The notes: generated from the sequence alone by a model not told the origin. A stretch of 64,000 bases of DNA from G963667425 sp963667425 [NCBI: bacterium] (GCA_963667425.1 OY763407.1:2108001-2172000); one strand, 5' to 3'. Numbered from the stretch's first letter, positions 55,566 through 64,000 are shown. Numbers and translations are program-made.

Positions 55566-56369
55566 TTATGAAGAGATATTCCAGATAAAATCTGTTGAAA
55601 AAGCCGGAATTGTATAATTTTCAAGCTCGGATTCGTTCATAAAAACTTCATATAAATAAAGCCCTTTTCCCGGAAGAGTCTGCCCTATCACATCTCTATC
55701 CTTTTTCAGAATTATTTCAGGAATATCTTCAGGTTTTAATTTATTTCGCCCTACAGCAACGAGCGTTCCGGCAATTGATCTTGCCATCTGCTTTAAAAAT
55801 CCATCTCCGACAAAATCTATTGTGATAATTTTCCCTGTTCTTTCTACTTTAAGCTGAAAAATGGTTCTTTCGGTCGTTTTAGTTGAAGCTCCTGCTGCCT
55901 GGAATGATGCAAAATCATGTTTTCCCTCAAAAAAAGCTGCTGCCAATTTCATTTTCTCAAGATTAAGAGCATATCTGCTGTGCCATACAAAGTCATAAAG
56001 AAAAGGGGGGAGAACTTCATTTTCATAAATAAGATATCTGTAATGCTTGCCGAAAACGAGATCTCTCGCATCTTTAAATCCCTCTGTTTTTTCAACTTTC
56101 CATACTCTTATATTTTTCGGCAGAAGAGAATTAAGCCCTTTTTTAAGTGATTCTCCATCCATGACGATTATTTCCGGCATTGTTGCAATAAAATGAAGCG
56201 CATGAACATCGGCATCTGTTCGACTGCAGCCATATGGATTAGGAATGTTTCTACTTTTGAATATTTTAATGAAAGCATCACGTAAATACTGCTGAAAAGT
56301 TATGTCATTTGGCTGAAGCTGCCAACCGTGAAGACCACTTCCATAAAAAGAGAGATGAACTATATACAT
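55566..56369 (-). CDS. truA: tRNA pseudouridine synthase A
   Basis: A 267-residue enzyme that makes pseudouridine 38-40 in tRNA anticodon arms. The catalytic Asp is in GCSRTDADVHALHF (family GRTDAGVHA; here Ala-Asp replaces Ala-Gly next to the catalytic Asp). FYGSGLHGWQLQPN near the start, KHYRYLIYENE, HDFASFQAAGA and GDGFLKQMARSIAGTLVAVG also fit. Its ATG overlaps the stop of the preceding gene by one base. Confidence 0.93.
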   Translation of the reverse strand: MYIVHLSFYGSGLHGWQLQPNDITFQQYLRDAFIKIFKSRNIPNPYGCSRTDADVHALHFIATMPEIIVMDGESLKKGLNSLLPKNIRVWKVEKTEGFKDARDLVFGKHYRYLIYENEVLPPFLYDFVWHSRYALNLEKMKLAAAFFEGKHDFASFQAAGASTKTTERTIFQLKVERTGKIITIDFVGDGFLKQMARSIAGTLVAVGRNKLKPEDIPEIILKKDRDVIGQTLPGKGLYLYEVFMNESELENYTIPAFSTDFIWNISS

Positions 56370-58210
56370 CAGAACTCAAATATGATTCCGAACTCAATTC
56401 TTGGATCGGAAAGATCAAAACTTTTTGAGGAACCGAAATCATCAATTTTCTCAAGCCTGTAGGAAACATAGAGAGATGTATCAGTAATGCCTGTTGATGC
56501 TTCCATTTTCTTTGCCGCTCCCGGATCAAGAAAGTTAAGTGACAGCTGAACTCCGCCGCCAATATGCCAGCCCATTGTTCCACCGGCTTCAGCATTCTCC
56601 CCTTCTTCACCAATCCACCAGAAAACATAATCCAGTCCACCATAAACAAAAGGTTTAAGCGGAAACGAATATTCCGGACGAAGTCTAATTTCGGCAATTA
56701 CCGGAAGAAGATAAAAACTTGTTTCATCAGAAGATTTTGAACCATCAGACTTAAGTGCTTTTCCATTCATCCATGTAAGAGATGCACCAGTTCTTGCAAC
56801 AAGCCTGAAATAATCAGTTTTAAAACCTATTCCTCCTTTTATTCCTCCCATATAACGATTAGAGTTTCCAAGAACATCCTTTACTGGTGTTCCTGATGCA
56901 CTTTTATCTATATCGGAAGGATAGTAAAAAGAATTTTCATAACCGAAATCTCCTGTAAATAATACACTTGCCTTTGCAGCAGAAGGAAACGAAATAGCCA
57001 TTACAAGAATAATGGCAGAAAGCTCTTTTCTGAATCCAAACTTCCTGACAACAAAAAAGAGCGCAAAACCAAGAAGAATGAAAAGAGGATTAAGAATAAG
57101 CCATGCAATGGCTGCTACAGGAAAAAGTATAAATTTTACAATAGGCTTTAAAATAGGATATTTACCCATGAACACAACCATTTTGGGACTATATTCATAG
57201 TAAAGTGAAACGAATTTTGAACCAATTGCATTTGTTAAAAGAAATTTGTCTCTGAAACCTCTTAAAGCCTGAACTATCGGATGATAGTAACTTCCATATG
57301 CGGCTGTAGCAATAAAACAATAACCGCCATCATCAGTTCCTTCGTTACTTTTGTAATTTTTCCACAAACCGGCAGTTTCATAAGCCATAGAAGTTACAGC
57401 ATCAGAATATTCGCTCTGATTTCCGGCTCTGTCAACAACAGCAGCAATAATGGAATAAGTGTACTTCTCGTTCAGTGTTCCATCAGTATCAGCATTTACA
57501 AAAGAATATCCATCTGAAGATGTAAGTTCGGAAGATGAACTGGAAGATGAAAATTTAACTGTAACAGGCTCTGCTGTTATTTCTCCATCTTTTTTAAAGT
57601 AACCTGTAACCTGAAAAAGATATTTTGTAATATCTTCATCTTCACCGTGTTTATCTTCATCAGCATAAGAAACTTTTACAAAAAGTTTCTCATTTCCACC
57701 GGTAACAGAAGAAATTGAAGGTTTTTCTGGAGCTGTCAGATCGAGCTTTATATAAAGACGATAATAATTTTTGCCTGTAACAGCATCAACATCATCATCA
57801 TTTTTATCTTCTTCTTCATCCTTATCTTCAAAACTAAGAGTAAGGTAATATTTCTGCTCGTCTTCTGTAACTGTCTCTCCCATACGGGGTTCCAGCTCTT
57901 TACCAGTAACAGTCATCGTCATTTCCGTACTGTCAACATCGGTAATTTCCTTAACAATTCTTCCTGAATCATCATAATCGCCTGATCCACCAAGTTTAAG
58001 AGCCACTGTAGAAACATTGGAGTAGGAGTTGAGCTTGAGTTTTATCTTAAGAAAACCGTGTGTACTGTCATTGGTAACATTGTTAATAACAACGGTGTCA
58101 CCTTCTTTCACCGTTTCGCCGTTAGCGGTAATAGTCACTTCCTCAAAAACGGTAACAGCTGAAAGATTAAAGAACAGAAAAAAAACTAAAATAGAAAAAA
58201 ACTTCTTCAT
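56369..58210 (-). CDS. CFI-box protein fused to an outer-membrane barrel-like domain
   Basis: A 613-residue protein. Order: signal peptide (1-18); strand-rich domains (about 20-280), the second like fibronectin type III (APEKPSISSVTGGNEKLFVKVSY); the CFI box at about 298 (YCFIATAAYGSYYHPIVQALR, then FRDKFLLTNAIGSKFVSLYYEYSP), known as a C-terminal element in many secreted proteins; hydrophobic helices (about 355-388); then a second signal-peptide-like stretch (395-414, AIILVMAISFPSAAKA) and about 200 residues of alternating strands ending FGIIFEF, with terminal Phe as in outer-membrane barrels. The CFI box is therefore internal. Function unknown. It is coupled to truA and lies just after asd. 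Confidence 0.7.
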   Translation of the reverse strand: MKKFFSILVFFLFFNLSAVTVFEEVTITANGETVKEGDTVVINNVTNDSTHGFLKIKLKLNSYSNVSTVALKLGGSGDYDDSGRIVKEITDVDSTEMTMTVTGKELEPRMGETVTEDEQKYYLTLSFEDKDEEEDKNDDDVDAVTGKNYYRLYIKLDLTAPEKPSISSVTGGNEKLFVKVSYADEDKHGEDEDITKYLFQVTGYFKKDGEITAEPVTVKFSSSSSSSELTSSDGYSFVNADTDGTLNEKYTYSIIAAVVDRAGNQSEYSDAVTSMAYETAGLWKNYKSNEGTDDGGYCFIATAAYGSYYHPIVQALRGFRDKFLLTNAIGSKFVSLYYEYSPKMVVFMGKYPILKPIVKFILFPVAAIAWLILNPLFILLGFALFFVVRKFGFRKELSAIILVMAISFPSAAKASVLFTGDFGYENSFYYPSDIDKSASGTPVKDVLGNSNRYMGGIKGGIGFKTDYFRLVARTGASLTWMNGKALKSDGSKSSDETSFYLLPVIAEIRLRPEYSFPLKPFVYGGLDYVFWWIGEEGENAEAGGTMGWHIGGGVQLSLNFLDPGAAKKMEASTGITDTSLYVSYRLEKIDDFGSSKSFDLSDPRIEFGIIFEF

Positions 58211-58211
58211 C

Positions 58212-59243
58212 TTAAATAATCCCTTTTTTTATTATAGTTTCAGCAATCTGAAGACCATTTAATGCAGCACCCTTCCTTACATTATCAGCAACAACGAAAG
58301 CAGAAACTCTATTTTTATTTTTTCCACCATTGCCAAATCTCAGCCTACCGATAAAAACAGCATCTGTTCCTGAAGCATCAGCAGGAGTCGGATAAAGAAG
58401 TTCCTCGAAATCATCAAAAAGCCTTATTCCATCAGTTTTAGCCAAAAATTTTCTAACATCATCAAGATCGGCATCATCATCAAGATCGGCTGTAACAACC
58501 TCTGAATGACTGTAAAAAACAGGAACCCTTACAGTTGTAACATCAACTTCGAGATTAGGAAGAGAAAGAATCTTTCTTGACTCATTAACCATTTTAACTT
58601 CTTCCTCACAGTAACCATCAGGATTGAAAGCACCAATATGAGGAATAACATTAAAAGCAATTCTCTGAGGGAAAACCGCCGGTTCAGGCATTTTGCCCGA
58701 AAAAAGATCTGTAACCTGATTCTGAAGTTCGTTAATACCTTTTTTGCCTGCACCGCTTACACTTTGATACGTGGAAACAGAGACCCTTTTTAAACCATAA
58801 AGCTTATTTAAAGCATCAAGAAAAAGAACCATCTGAATAGTTGAACAATTAGGATTTGCAATAATTATCCCTTTTTTCATCTTATCAATAAGACGACCAT
58901 TAACCTCCGGAACAATAAGTGCAACATCATTATCCATTCTGAAAGCTGAACTGTTATCAATAACAAAAGCACCTTTTTCTGCAAAAAGAGGAGCCCATTT
59001 TTTAGCAACAAGACCTCCGGCACTGAAAAAAACTATATCAGGATTAACCTTTTCAAAGTTTTCCTCATTAAGAACAAGGACATCAACATCTCTGTCGCCA
59101 AACATGACAGATTCACCCAAAGAACGCTCACTTGCAAACGGATAAACATCCTTAACAGGAAAATCTCTCTCAGCAAGAAGAGCAAAAAACTCTCTGCCTA
59201 CAAGCCCTGTAGCTCCCACAACCGCTATATTATAACTCTTCAT
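58212..59243 (-). CDS. asd: Aspartate-semialdehyde dehydrogenase
   Basis: A 343-residue enzyme that makes aspartate semialdehyde for lysine, threonine, methionine and diaminopimelate. The NADP-binding VGATGLVGREFFALL, catalytic Cys in ANPNCSTIQM, SVSTYQSVSGAGKKGINEL and RVPVFYSHSEVV are standard. The ending GAALNGLQIAE is also typical. GGAGGA precedes the ATG. An insertion sequence sits just upstream of its promoter. Confidence 0.95.
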   Translation of the reverse strand: MKSYNIAVVGATGLVGREFFALLAERDFPVKDVYPFASERSLGESVMFGDRDVDVLVLNEENFEKVNPDIVFFSAGGLVAKKWAPLFAEKGAFVIDNSSAFRMDNDVALIVPEVNGRLIDKMKKGIIIANPNCSTIQMVLFLDALNKLYGLKRVSVSTYQSVSGAGKKGINELQNQVTDLFSGKMPEPAVFPQRIAFNVIPHIGAFNPDGYCEEEVKMVNESRKILSLPNLEVDVTTVRVPVFYSHSEVVTADLDDDADLDDVRKFLAKTDGIRLFDDFEELLYPTPADASGTDAVFIGRLRFGNGGKNKNRVSAFVVADNVRKGAALNGLQIAETIIKKGII

Positions 59244-59271
59244 AATTCCTCCGAAAACAGAATAACAGCCG

Positions 59272-59300
59272 AGTATAGGTTAAAAAGCAAAATTTGTCAA
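59272..59300 (-). promoter_or_regulatory. asd promoter, abutting the insertion sequence
   Basis: Minus-strand TTGACA (59300-59295) and TATACT (59277-59272), 17 bases apart, 28 bases before the asd start. The first base of the -35 box is also the first base of the 16-bp direct repeat that flanks the insertion sequence, so anything farther upstream has been displaced by about 1.5 kb. Confidence 0.6.
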
Positions 59301-59315
59301 AGATAAAGGATTTTG
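59300..59315. repeat. Left copy of 16-bp target-site duplication
   Basis: AAGATAAAGGATTTTG occurs here and again at 60786-60801, flanking the insertion sequence; the adjoining bases differ on both sides. Confidence 0.8.
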
Positions 59316-60785
59316 TGTGGGCGCAAAGTGATAATGTCCTATGTGAGCAAAGTAGAAATGTCCGGTTATTTAAACTAATCTCTCAGATGAAAGGAATGAA
59401 CAATCATGGGAGAATACAGTGGAGGAGATTCTACGAATGAGCCAAAAAGAGATAGAGAGGGTTTCTGTAATAAGGGATTTGAAGTTGAAACGCCTGTCTC
59501 AGAAAGAAGCTGGAAAGCTTCTTCATCTTTCGGAAAGGCAGATACGAAGGATTTTGAAAAGGTATTCAAAAGAAGGAGAAAAAGGTTTGATATCGCGTAA
59601 AAGAGGCAAAACGAGTAACCGTAAAATATCAGAGGAACTGGGAAAAAAAGTACAGCAACTTCTAAAGGAAAAATATTATGGTTTCGGACCGACACTTGCA
59701 GCGGAAAAGCTTGAAGAGCTTGACGATATAGTTATATCAAGAGAAACAGTAAGACAGATAATGATATCTGAAAATATATGGAAAGCTAAAGCAAAGAAAG
59801 CAAAAAGGGTTCATCAGATGCGTGAAAGAAGAAGCCGGCCAGGAGAACTGATACAGATAGACGGCTCACCGCATGAATGGTTTGAAAACCGCCGTCCAAA
59901 ATGTAATCTTACAGTTTTCATAGATGATGCCACAGGCGAATTCATGGAACTTTTCTTCTCGGAATCGGAAACGACAGAAGCGTACATGGAAACAATGAGA
60001 AGATACATTTCAGAATATGGAATACCAATAGCACTTTATACAGATAAACATGGAATATTCAGAGTTAACAGAGCCGATCCGAAAACAGGCAGTAACATTA
60101 CGCAGTTTGGCCGTGCGATGAAAACGCTGGGGATAGAAATTATTTCAGCCGGTACGCCACAGGCTAAAGGTAGAGTGGAAAGAGCCAACCAGCTTTTACA
60201 GGATCGTCTTGTGAAGGAACTGAGGCTTAGAAAGATAAATACAATCGAAGAAGCAAATAAGTTTTTAACAGAATATAAAGAGATGCTGAGTAATAAGTTT
60301 GCAGTAAAAGCAAAATCCTGTGAAAATGCACATAGAGAAGTTCAGCACAGCAAAGAGGAACTTGATATAATTTTTTCCAAACACAGTCTAAGAACTATTT
60401 CAAATAATCTGGAAATACAATATAACAATACCATTTACCAGATAAAGACTGAAAGCTCCGGAATAAGTATGAGAAAAAGAGAAATAACAGTTTGTGAAAG
60501 TTTTAATGGAGAAATAACCCTTCTGTACAAAGGAAGAAAAATGCCATACGAAACATTCAGACAAAGAGAAAAGCAGCTCTTACCACAGGATGCTAAAACA
60601 CTTAACAAAACAGTTGATCAGATTATAGCTGAACAAAATGCAAATCCTTACTGCAAATTTCCTGTTGATATTTTTCAGACTACTGTGAATGAAGTGAGAA
60701 AATAATTAATGAAAGTTATAATTCAAAATTTAAAAGAGGACTTTTCTATTTTGCAGAAGACCGGACATTTTAACTTTGCGTTGAC
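59316..60785 (+). mobile_element. Insertion sequence, ISNCY/IS1202-like, about 1.47 kb
   Basis: The element lies between two 16-bp direct repeats and carries one transposase. Each end holds two tandem copies of a motif near GCAAAGTNNAAATGTCC: left at 59322-59339 and 59347-59365, right (inverted) at 60761-60780 and 60738-60756. The outer copies, CGCAAAGTGATAATGTCC and CGCAAAGTTAAAATGTCC, form the terminal inverted repeats. The exact ends are uncertain by a few bases. Transposase and ends look intact, so it may still be active. A duplication of about 15-17 bp is what I recall for the ISTde1-like branch of the IS1202 family. Confidence 0.85.
59437..60705 (+). CDS. DDE transposase of the ISNCY/IS1202 type
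   Basis: A 422-residue transposase. The N-terminus is a helix-turn-helix (LKLKRLSQKEAGKLLHLSERQIRRILKRY) followed by a second winged-helix region. The integrase-type catalytic core has its acidic triad in LIQIDGSPHEWFEN, LYTDKHGIFRV and GRVERANQLLQDRL. The GSPHEWF segment is characteristic of this IS group. I chose the ATG at 59437, with GGAGGAG 9 bases upstream; a GTG at 59419 overlaps that site. It is complete with no frameshift. Confidence 0.9.
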   Translation: MSQKEIERVSVIRDLKLKRLSQKEAGKLLHLSERQIRRILKRYSKEGEKGLISRKRGKTSNRKISEELGKKVQQLLKEKYYGFGPTLAAEKLEELDDIVISRETVRQIMISENIWKAKAKKAKRVHQMRERRSRPGELIQIDGSPHEWFENRRPKCNLTVFIDDATGEFMELFFSESETTEAYMETMRRYISEYGIPIALYTDKHGIFRVNRADPKTGSNITQFGRAMKTLGIEIISAGTPQAKGRVERANQLLQDRLVKELRLRKINTIEEANKFLTEYKEMLSNKFAVKAKSCENAHREVQHSKEELDIIFSKHSLRTISNNLEIQYNNTIYQIKTESSGISMRKREITVCESFNGEITLLYKGRKMPYETFRQREKQLLPQDAKTLNKTVDQIIAEQNANPYCKFPVDIFQTTVNEVRK

Positions 60786-60801
60786 AAGATAAAGGATTTT
60801 G
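60786..60801. repeat. Right copy of 16-bp target-site duplication
   Basis: Exact match to 59300-59315. Joining the flanks at one copy would restore an uninterrupted intergenic region between asd and the lipoprotein gene at 60872-62737. Confidence 0.8.
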
Positions 60802-60871
60802 AATAAAACAATGCCAGAACAAAATAAGTTCTCTTTAAAAAATAGATTTTTTATTTTACAACAGTTAAAAA

Positions 60872-62737
60872 TTACTCATCCAGCCATAGATCCACAATGT
60901 AGCATCCTGAGATATTCATAGATTCAGGATCACTGCTTTCATCCATAAAAGGAGAAACCGTAACAATATATTCGTTATCTTTTTTTATGGTTGCTCTTAT
61001 GAGAGAATATCTTATAGGCAGATATCTGTTCATATCGTCGTTTGATGCAATTTTAATCCCGTTTTCGGTCAGAGAGAGCATTGTATCCTGTATATTCGAT
61101 TCCGTTTCACATCCCATCGTCATTATTGTTAATCTTCCATCATTTTTTGCCGTAAAGCTAAGTATATTTTCTATTATGCTGTTTGCTGTATCTATGTAGC
61201 CTTTGTAACTTCCAGGCACTTCAGCTTCAATTGATTTTTCAAAAGAAACAATTTCAGGTTTAGAAACCTCGTTCAAAAACACATCTGCTTTAAAAATAAG
61301 AGAGCCGGTACATTTTTCAGGTTGTATCTCAACAATACATGTGTCTGTTGAAAACCATTTATAGTTATAAAGATATGAATGTGATGTATAAAGATCTGAT
61401 ATTAAAAAATTTCCCTTGTCATCATAAACATAAATGCTTGAATTTACATTTGGAACAGTTTCTATTCTCATTATACCGCTTTCACTACCGAATACAGTTC
61501 TAAAGTATACCGATTCGCAGCTTTGTGTCTCAAATGTATGCGGATTTTCCCCTTCAAGTTCCTCGGATATTTGAGAAGTTTTTACATTTAGTTCATAATT
61601 AAGAGTGTCAGTTGATGACATTTTCAGGAATGTTCTTCCATAAAATGGAATAAAAGCATTCAATGTAAGTGGATTTTCTTTTGTTATTTCTGCTGTCAGA
61701 TTTCTTAGCTCAAGAGTGGATATAGCTCCATTTTCAGATGTGTAATGAATAATTTCAAACGTAACTGAACCCTCGGCATCACTTTCAAGTGAAATATTTG
61801 TAACAGATCCTTTTTCTGACGGAATTTCAATATAATCCGTGTCTCTGCTTTCAAGATGACCTTTAAATGGGAAGCTTTCCGGTATATTTGACATTTCTAT
61901 AAGATCGTTTGGCTCAAGCTCACTATCAGGTTGTTGTTTTTCCATATAAACTTTAAAGTTTTCTTCTGTTATTTTTGATGTATCCGAATAGAGTGAATAT
62001 ACAAAAAGTTTATATTCATTTCCCCCTGAAAGGTTCATAAAAAGATATGGATCCTTTTCTCCTGCAAGTGGTTTTCTGTCATCATTTCCTGCAACAATTT
62101 CTTCTGTTGCACATCTTATAAGAATTGCCAGTTTATCTGTTATATCTTCATCCATAGAATCAATATATATTCCATAATTACCATTTTCAGATGAAATATC
62201 TACAGAGGTCATTCCTCCTTTTTCATGGTCAAGCTTTAGCCTCAATTCATTTTCGCTATTTAATGTATATGATTTCTCATCACATGGATTTTCTTTGTCT
62301 ATTCTAAACCAGTATTCTCTTTCAAAATTTTTAATTTCAGCAGAATCATCCAAATCTTCAACTGTAAAATAGATGTAACTTGAAAATGGTGCAATTACTT
62401 TTATATTATTTTTATGATTTCCCTGAAATGTTACACCTCTCAGTTTCAGCGAAGCATCTTCAAAAACTATTTTGGGGTTGAAATTCTTTTCTCTGCTTTC
62501 AAAGGTAAGGTTGTACATCTTTCCAGATTCTGCAGAAAAATAAAAAATATCCTGATCAGGAATTCCTTCTTTTGGTTTGGATATCTTTCCGTAATATGTT
62601 TTTCCAAAAACAATTTTGCCTGCGGCAGATGCCTGTGAAAATGAATTATTAGGTTCAACTTCCTTTTCCGCTATTATGGTTTCTTTTTCACAGGCATTTA
62701 AGAAAATAAAAATAAATAGAATTAAGAATATTCTCAT
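60872..62737 (-). CDS. Lipoprotein with PPC-type repeats
   Basis: A 621-residue predicted lipoprotein with lipobox FLNAC (C16). The body is four or more beta domains of the bacterial pre-peptidase C-terminal (PPC) type: the marker EPNNSFSQASAAG ... DQDIFYFSAESGKMYNLTFES occurs first, and ELEPNDLIEMSNIPESFPFKGHLESRDTDYIEIPSE again near residue 275. No catalytic domain is seen. PPC domains usually accompany secreted proteases; a lipoprotein made only of them may be an adhesion or scaffold protein. It is directly downstream of the CoA-binding gene with no gap. Confidence 0.8.
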   Translation of the reverse strand: MRIFLILFIFIFLNACEKETIIAEKEVEPNNSFSQASAAGKIVFGKTYYGKISKPKEGIPDQDIFYFSAESGKMYNLTFESREKNFNPKIVFEDASLKLRGVTFQGNHKNNIKVIAPFSSYIYFTVEDLDDSAEIKNFEREYWFRIDKENPCDEKSYTLNSENELRLKLDHEKGGMTSVDISSENGNYGIYIDSMDEDITDKLAILIRCATEEIVAGNDDRKPLAGEKDPYLFMNLSGGNEYKLFVYSLYSDTSKITEENFKVYMEKQQPDSELEPNDLIEMSNIPESFPFKGHLESRDTDYIEIPSEKGSVTNISLESDAEGSVTFEIIHYTSENGAISTLELRNLTAEITKENPLTLNAFIPFYGRTFLKMSSTDTLNYELNVKTSQISEELEGENPHTFETQSCESVYFRTVFGSESGIMRIETVPNVNSSIYVYDDKGNFLISDLYTSHSYLYNYKWFSTDTCIVEIQPEKCTGSLIFKADVFLNEVSKPEIVSFEKSIEAEVPGSYKGYIDTANSIIENILSFTAKNDGRLTIMTMGCETESNIQDTMLSLTENGIKIASNDDMNRYLPIRYSLIRATIKKDNEYIVTVSPFMDESSDPESMNISGCYIVDLWLDE

Positions 62738-63145
62738 TTATGAAAAAAGTCTTTGGTGTTCAATAAGTATACAGGTATTCATTAAGAAAGGGATTCCTTT
62801 TTCTTCAAGAATAACTTCTGCACTTTTTGAATAGATTCCAAGCTGTGACCAGAAAAATTTGCATCCCATTTCCACAGCTTCCTTTGCAACTTCTTCAACA
62901 TATTCGGAACGTCTGAAAACATTGACGATATCTATTTTTATATCACGCGGAATATCAAGTAGTGAAGCATAGCTTTTTTCACCAAAAATCTCTTCTTCAT
63001 TAGGATTAACAGGTATAACTCTAAAGCCTTTGTCTTTTAGATATTTTCCAATTCTGTATGAAACTCTGTGCGGCTTTCCGCTGAGTCCAACAACAGCTAT
63101 TGTTTCCGAAGTGTTAAAAAGTCTTCTTAAATTGGCATCAAACAT
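62738..63145 (-). CDS. CoA-binding domain protein (YccU-like)
   Basis: A 135-residue protein of the CoA-binding Rossmann family. TIAVVGLSGKPHRVSYRIGKYLKDKGFRVIPVNPNEEEIFGEKSYASLLDIP is the nucleotide-binding half and FFWSQLGIYSKSAEVILEEKGI followed by MNTCILIEHQRL completes it. These stand-alone domains bind CoA or acyl-CoA; the role is not known. Its ATG overlaps the stop of the SPFH gene by one base. Confidence 0.85.
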   Translation of the reverse strand: MFDANLRRLFNTSETIAVVGLSGKPHRVSYRIGKYLKDKGFRVIPVNPNEEEIFGEKSYASLLDIPRDIKIDIVNVFRRSEYVEEVAKEAVEMGCKFFWSQLGIYSKSAEVILEEKGIPFLMNTCILIEHQRLFS

Positions 63146-64000
63146 TACTTTTTAACCTCATCACGTGTTTTTGCAAGATCTATCATTGCGCCAACAGAAC
63201 TCATAAAATCAGCTGTCTGATAAGGCATAAAAACTTTGTTAGATGGACCTTCAGCAATTTTCTGCATTGTTTCAAGGTATTTAACAGCAAGAACATCTTC
63301 TGTTGCTCTGCCTTCATGAATTGCATTAAATATCATATTAATTGCCTGTGCTTCAGCTTTTTGAACCTCAAGAATAGCCAAAGCTTTACCCTGAGCTTTG
63401 AGAATCTGTGACTGTTTGTCGCCCTCTGCTTTTGCTATTTCAGCATCTCTGTTTCCTTCTGCCTGAAGAATTTGAGCTGTTTTTACACCCTCTGCATTTG
63501 TAACCATAGCTCTTCTTTCTCTTTCGGCTTTCATCTGTTTTGTCATGGCTTCTTCAATTTCTGAAGGCGGATTGATATTTTTAAGCTCAACTCTTGTAAC
63601 TTTGATTCCCCAAGGATCTGTAGCTTCATCAAGAGCTATCTGAAGTGTTGAATTTACCTTTTCTCTTGATGTAAGAGTCTCATCAAGTGCAAGTTCACCC
63701 ATAATATTTCTTATGTTTGTAATTGCCAGCTGTCTTATAGCAAATGTGATATTTGATATTTCATAAACAGCCTTCTGCGGATCTACAACCTGAAAATATA
63801 TAACAGAATCGACCTGCATTGTAACGTTGTCTTTTGTAATAACAGGCTGAGGATCAAAATCCATAACCTGCTCTCTTAAATCAATTCTGTCAACCATTCT
63901 TCCTTTAAAATCAAAATATCTCTTTGCGTCGATAATCGGCACGATAAAATGGAGACCGCTGTCACATTTTTTGTGAAAACGTCCAAGCCTTTCAATAATC
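63145..64000 (-). CDS. SPFH/band 7 protein (stomatin-like), 5' end beyond window
   Basis: The C-terminal 284 or so residues of a stomatin/QmcA-like membrane scaffold protein. The frame stays open to the window edge, and upstream of the internal GTG at 63942 it reads IIERLGRFHKKCDSGLHFIVP, the standard N-terminal SPFH sequence, so that GTG is not the start. The SPFH domain continues with DLREQVMDFDPQPVITKDNVTMQVDSVIYFQV, followed by a long Ala/Glu/Lys coiled coil (EAMTKQMKAERERRAMVTNAEG ... ILKAQGKALAILEVQKAEA). An N-terminal membrane helix and perhaps an NfeD partner gene would lie beyond 64000. Confidence 0.92.
   Translation of the reverse strand, partial: IIERLGRFHKKCDSGLHFIVPIIDAKRYFDFKGRMVDRIDLREQVMDFDPQPVITKDNVTMQVDSVIYFQVVDPQKAVYEISNITFAIRQLAITNIRNIMGELALDETLTSREKVNSTLQIALDEATDPWGIKVTRVELKNINPPSEIEEAMTKQMKAERERRAMVTNAEGVKTAQILQAEGNRDAEIAKAEGDKQSQILKAQGKALAILEVQKAEAQAINMIFNAIHEGRATEDVLAVKYLETMQKIAEGPSNKVFMPYQTADFMSSVGAMIDLAKTRDEVKK

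Noticed and set aside
60781-60807. Outward promoter from the right end of the insertion sequence (TTGACA, 17 bases, TAAAAC)
   Set aside because: The next gene on that side is on the opposite strand, so an outward promoter would have no target; the match may be chance.
63940-63942. GTG as the start of the SPFH gene
   Set aside because: The frame continues upstream to the window edge with typical SPFH sequence (ERLGRFHKK...GLHFIVP), so this codon is an internal Val.
1-64000. tRNA or rRNA genes
   Set aside because: Scanning the gaps showed no T-arm GGTTCGA-type sequence with a matching acceptor stem, and no rRNA-like stretch.

Overview
The window reads as chromosomal DNA of an AT-rich (roughly one-third G+C by eye) Gram-negative bacterium. 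The diderm envelope is inferred from many lipoproteins with lipoboxes, a beta-barrel-like protein ending in Phe, a membrane-anchored LytM peptidase and a GT39-like glycosyltransferase. Ser/Thr kinases with PEGA domains, Asp/Glu-rich lipoproteins with EGF-like or MopE-like Cys modules, a clostripain-like surface protease, CheX and HDOD proteins together recall Myxococcota or other former Deltaproteobacteria. Butyrate kinase and radical-SAM enzymes fit an anaerobic fermentative life. The taxon is an inference; no rRNA is present to settle it. Genes are dense, often overlapping by 1-4 bases, with clear Shine-Dalgarno sites and many sigma-70-like promoters (TTGACA, 16-17 bp, TATAAT-like).

Layout. 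1-7.4 kb: chemotaxis region, cheY-cheX rightward, and a leftward operon cheA - degenerate cheD - cheR - cheB - cheD - HDOD gene. 7.5-12.3 kb: leftward operon nadC - membrane protein - GT39 glycosyltransferase - LytM peptidase - small protein. 12.4-15.4 kb: a large poly-HAMP/PAS chemoreceptor. 15.6-18.2 kb: valS. 18.4-19.1 kb: a membrane protein, then a 530-base gap with a candidate sigma-54-driven small RNA. 20-25.4 kb: leftward lipoprotein - pyrF - rlmB - rnc - radical SAM - FAD oxidase operon. 25.5-29.3 kb: folate genes pabA-pabB-pabC and mnmA. 29.4-33.1 kb: lipoprotein, a 42-bp repeat array, butyrate kinase and a small secreted protein. 33.2-45.8 kb (rightward): DUF2520 protein, rnhC, PEGA kinase, POT transporter, aspartate aminotransferase, clostripain lipoprotein, proS, pgi, acpS. 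45.8-49.5 kb (leftward): upp, a helical protein and a MopE-like lipoprotein. 49.6-55.5 kb (rightward): lipoprotein, rsfS, rlmH, gpmI, mutS. 55.6-59.2 kb (leftward): truA, CFI-box/barrel protein, asd. 59.3-60.8 kb: an ISNCY/IS1202-like insertion sequence with a 16-bp direct repeat abutting the asd promoter. 60.9-64 kb (leftward): PPC-type lipoprotein, CoA-binding protein and an SPFH protein cut by the window edge.

Functionally the region is mostly housekeeping (translation, nucleotide, folate and central carbon metabolism) mixed with signalling and a set of surface lipoproteins built alike. I see no CRISPR array, tRNA, rRNA or phage. The observations most worth checking are: a CheD paralogue missing all three catalytic residues inside the che operon; a CheA with three 26-residue repeats between Hpt2 and the kinase core; the sigma-54-like small RNA locus; the 42-bp repeat array with an in-frame stop; the CFI-box protein fused to an outer-membrane barrel with an internal signal-peptide-like segment; and the IS with doubled terminal motifs.
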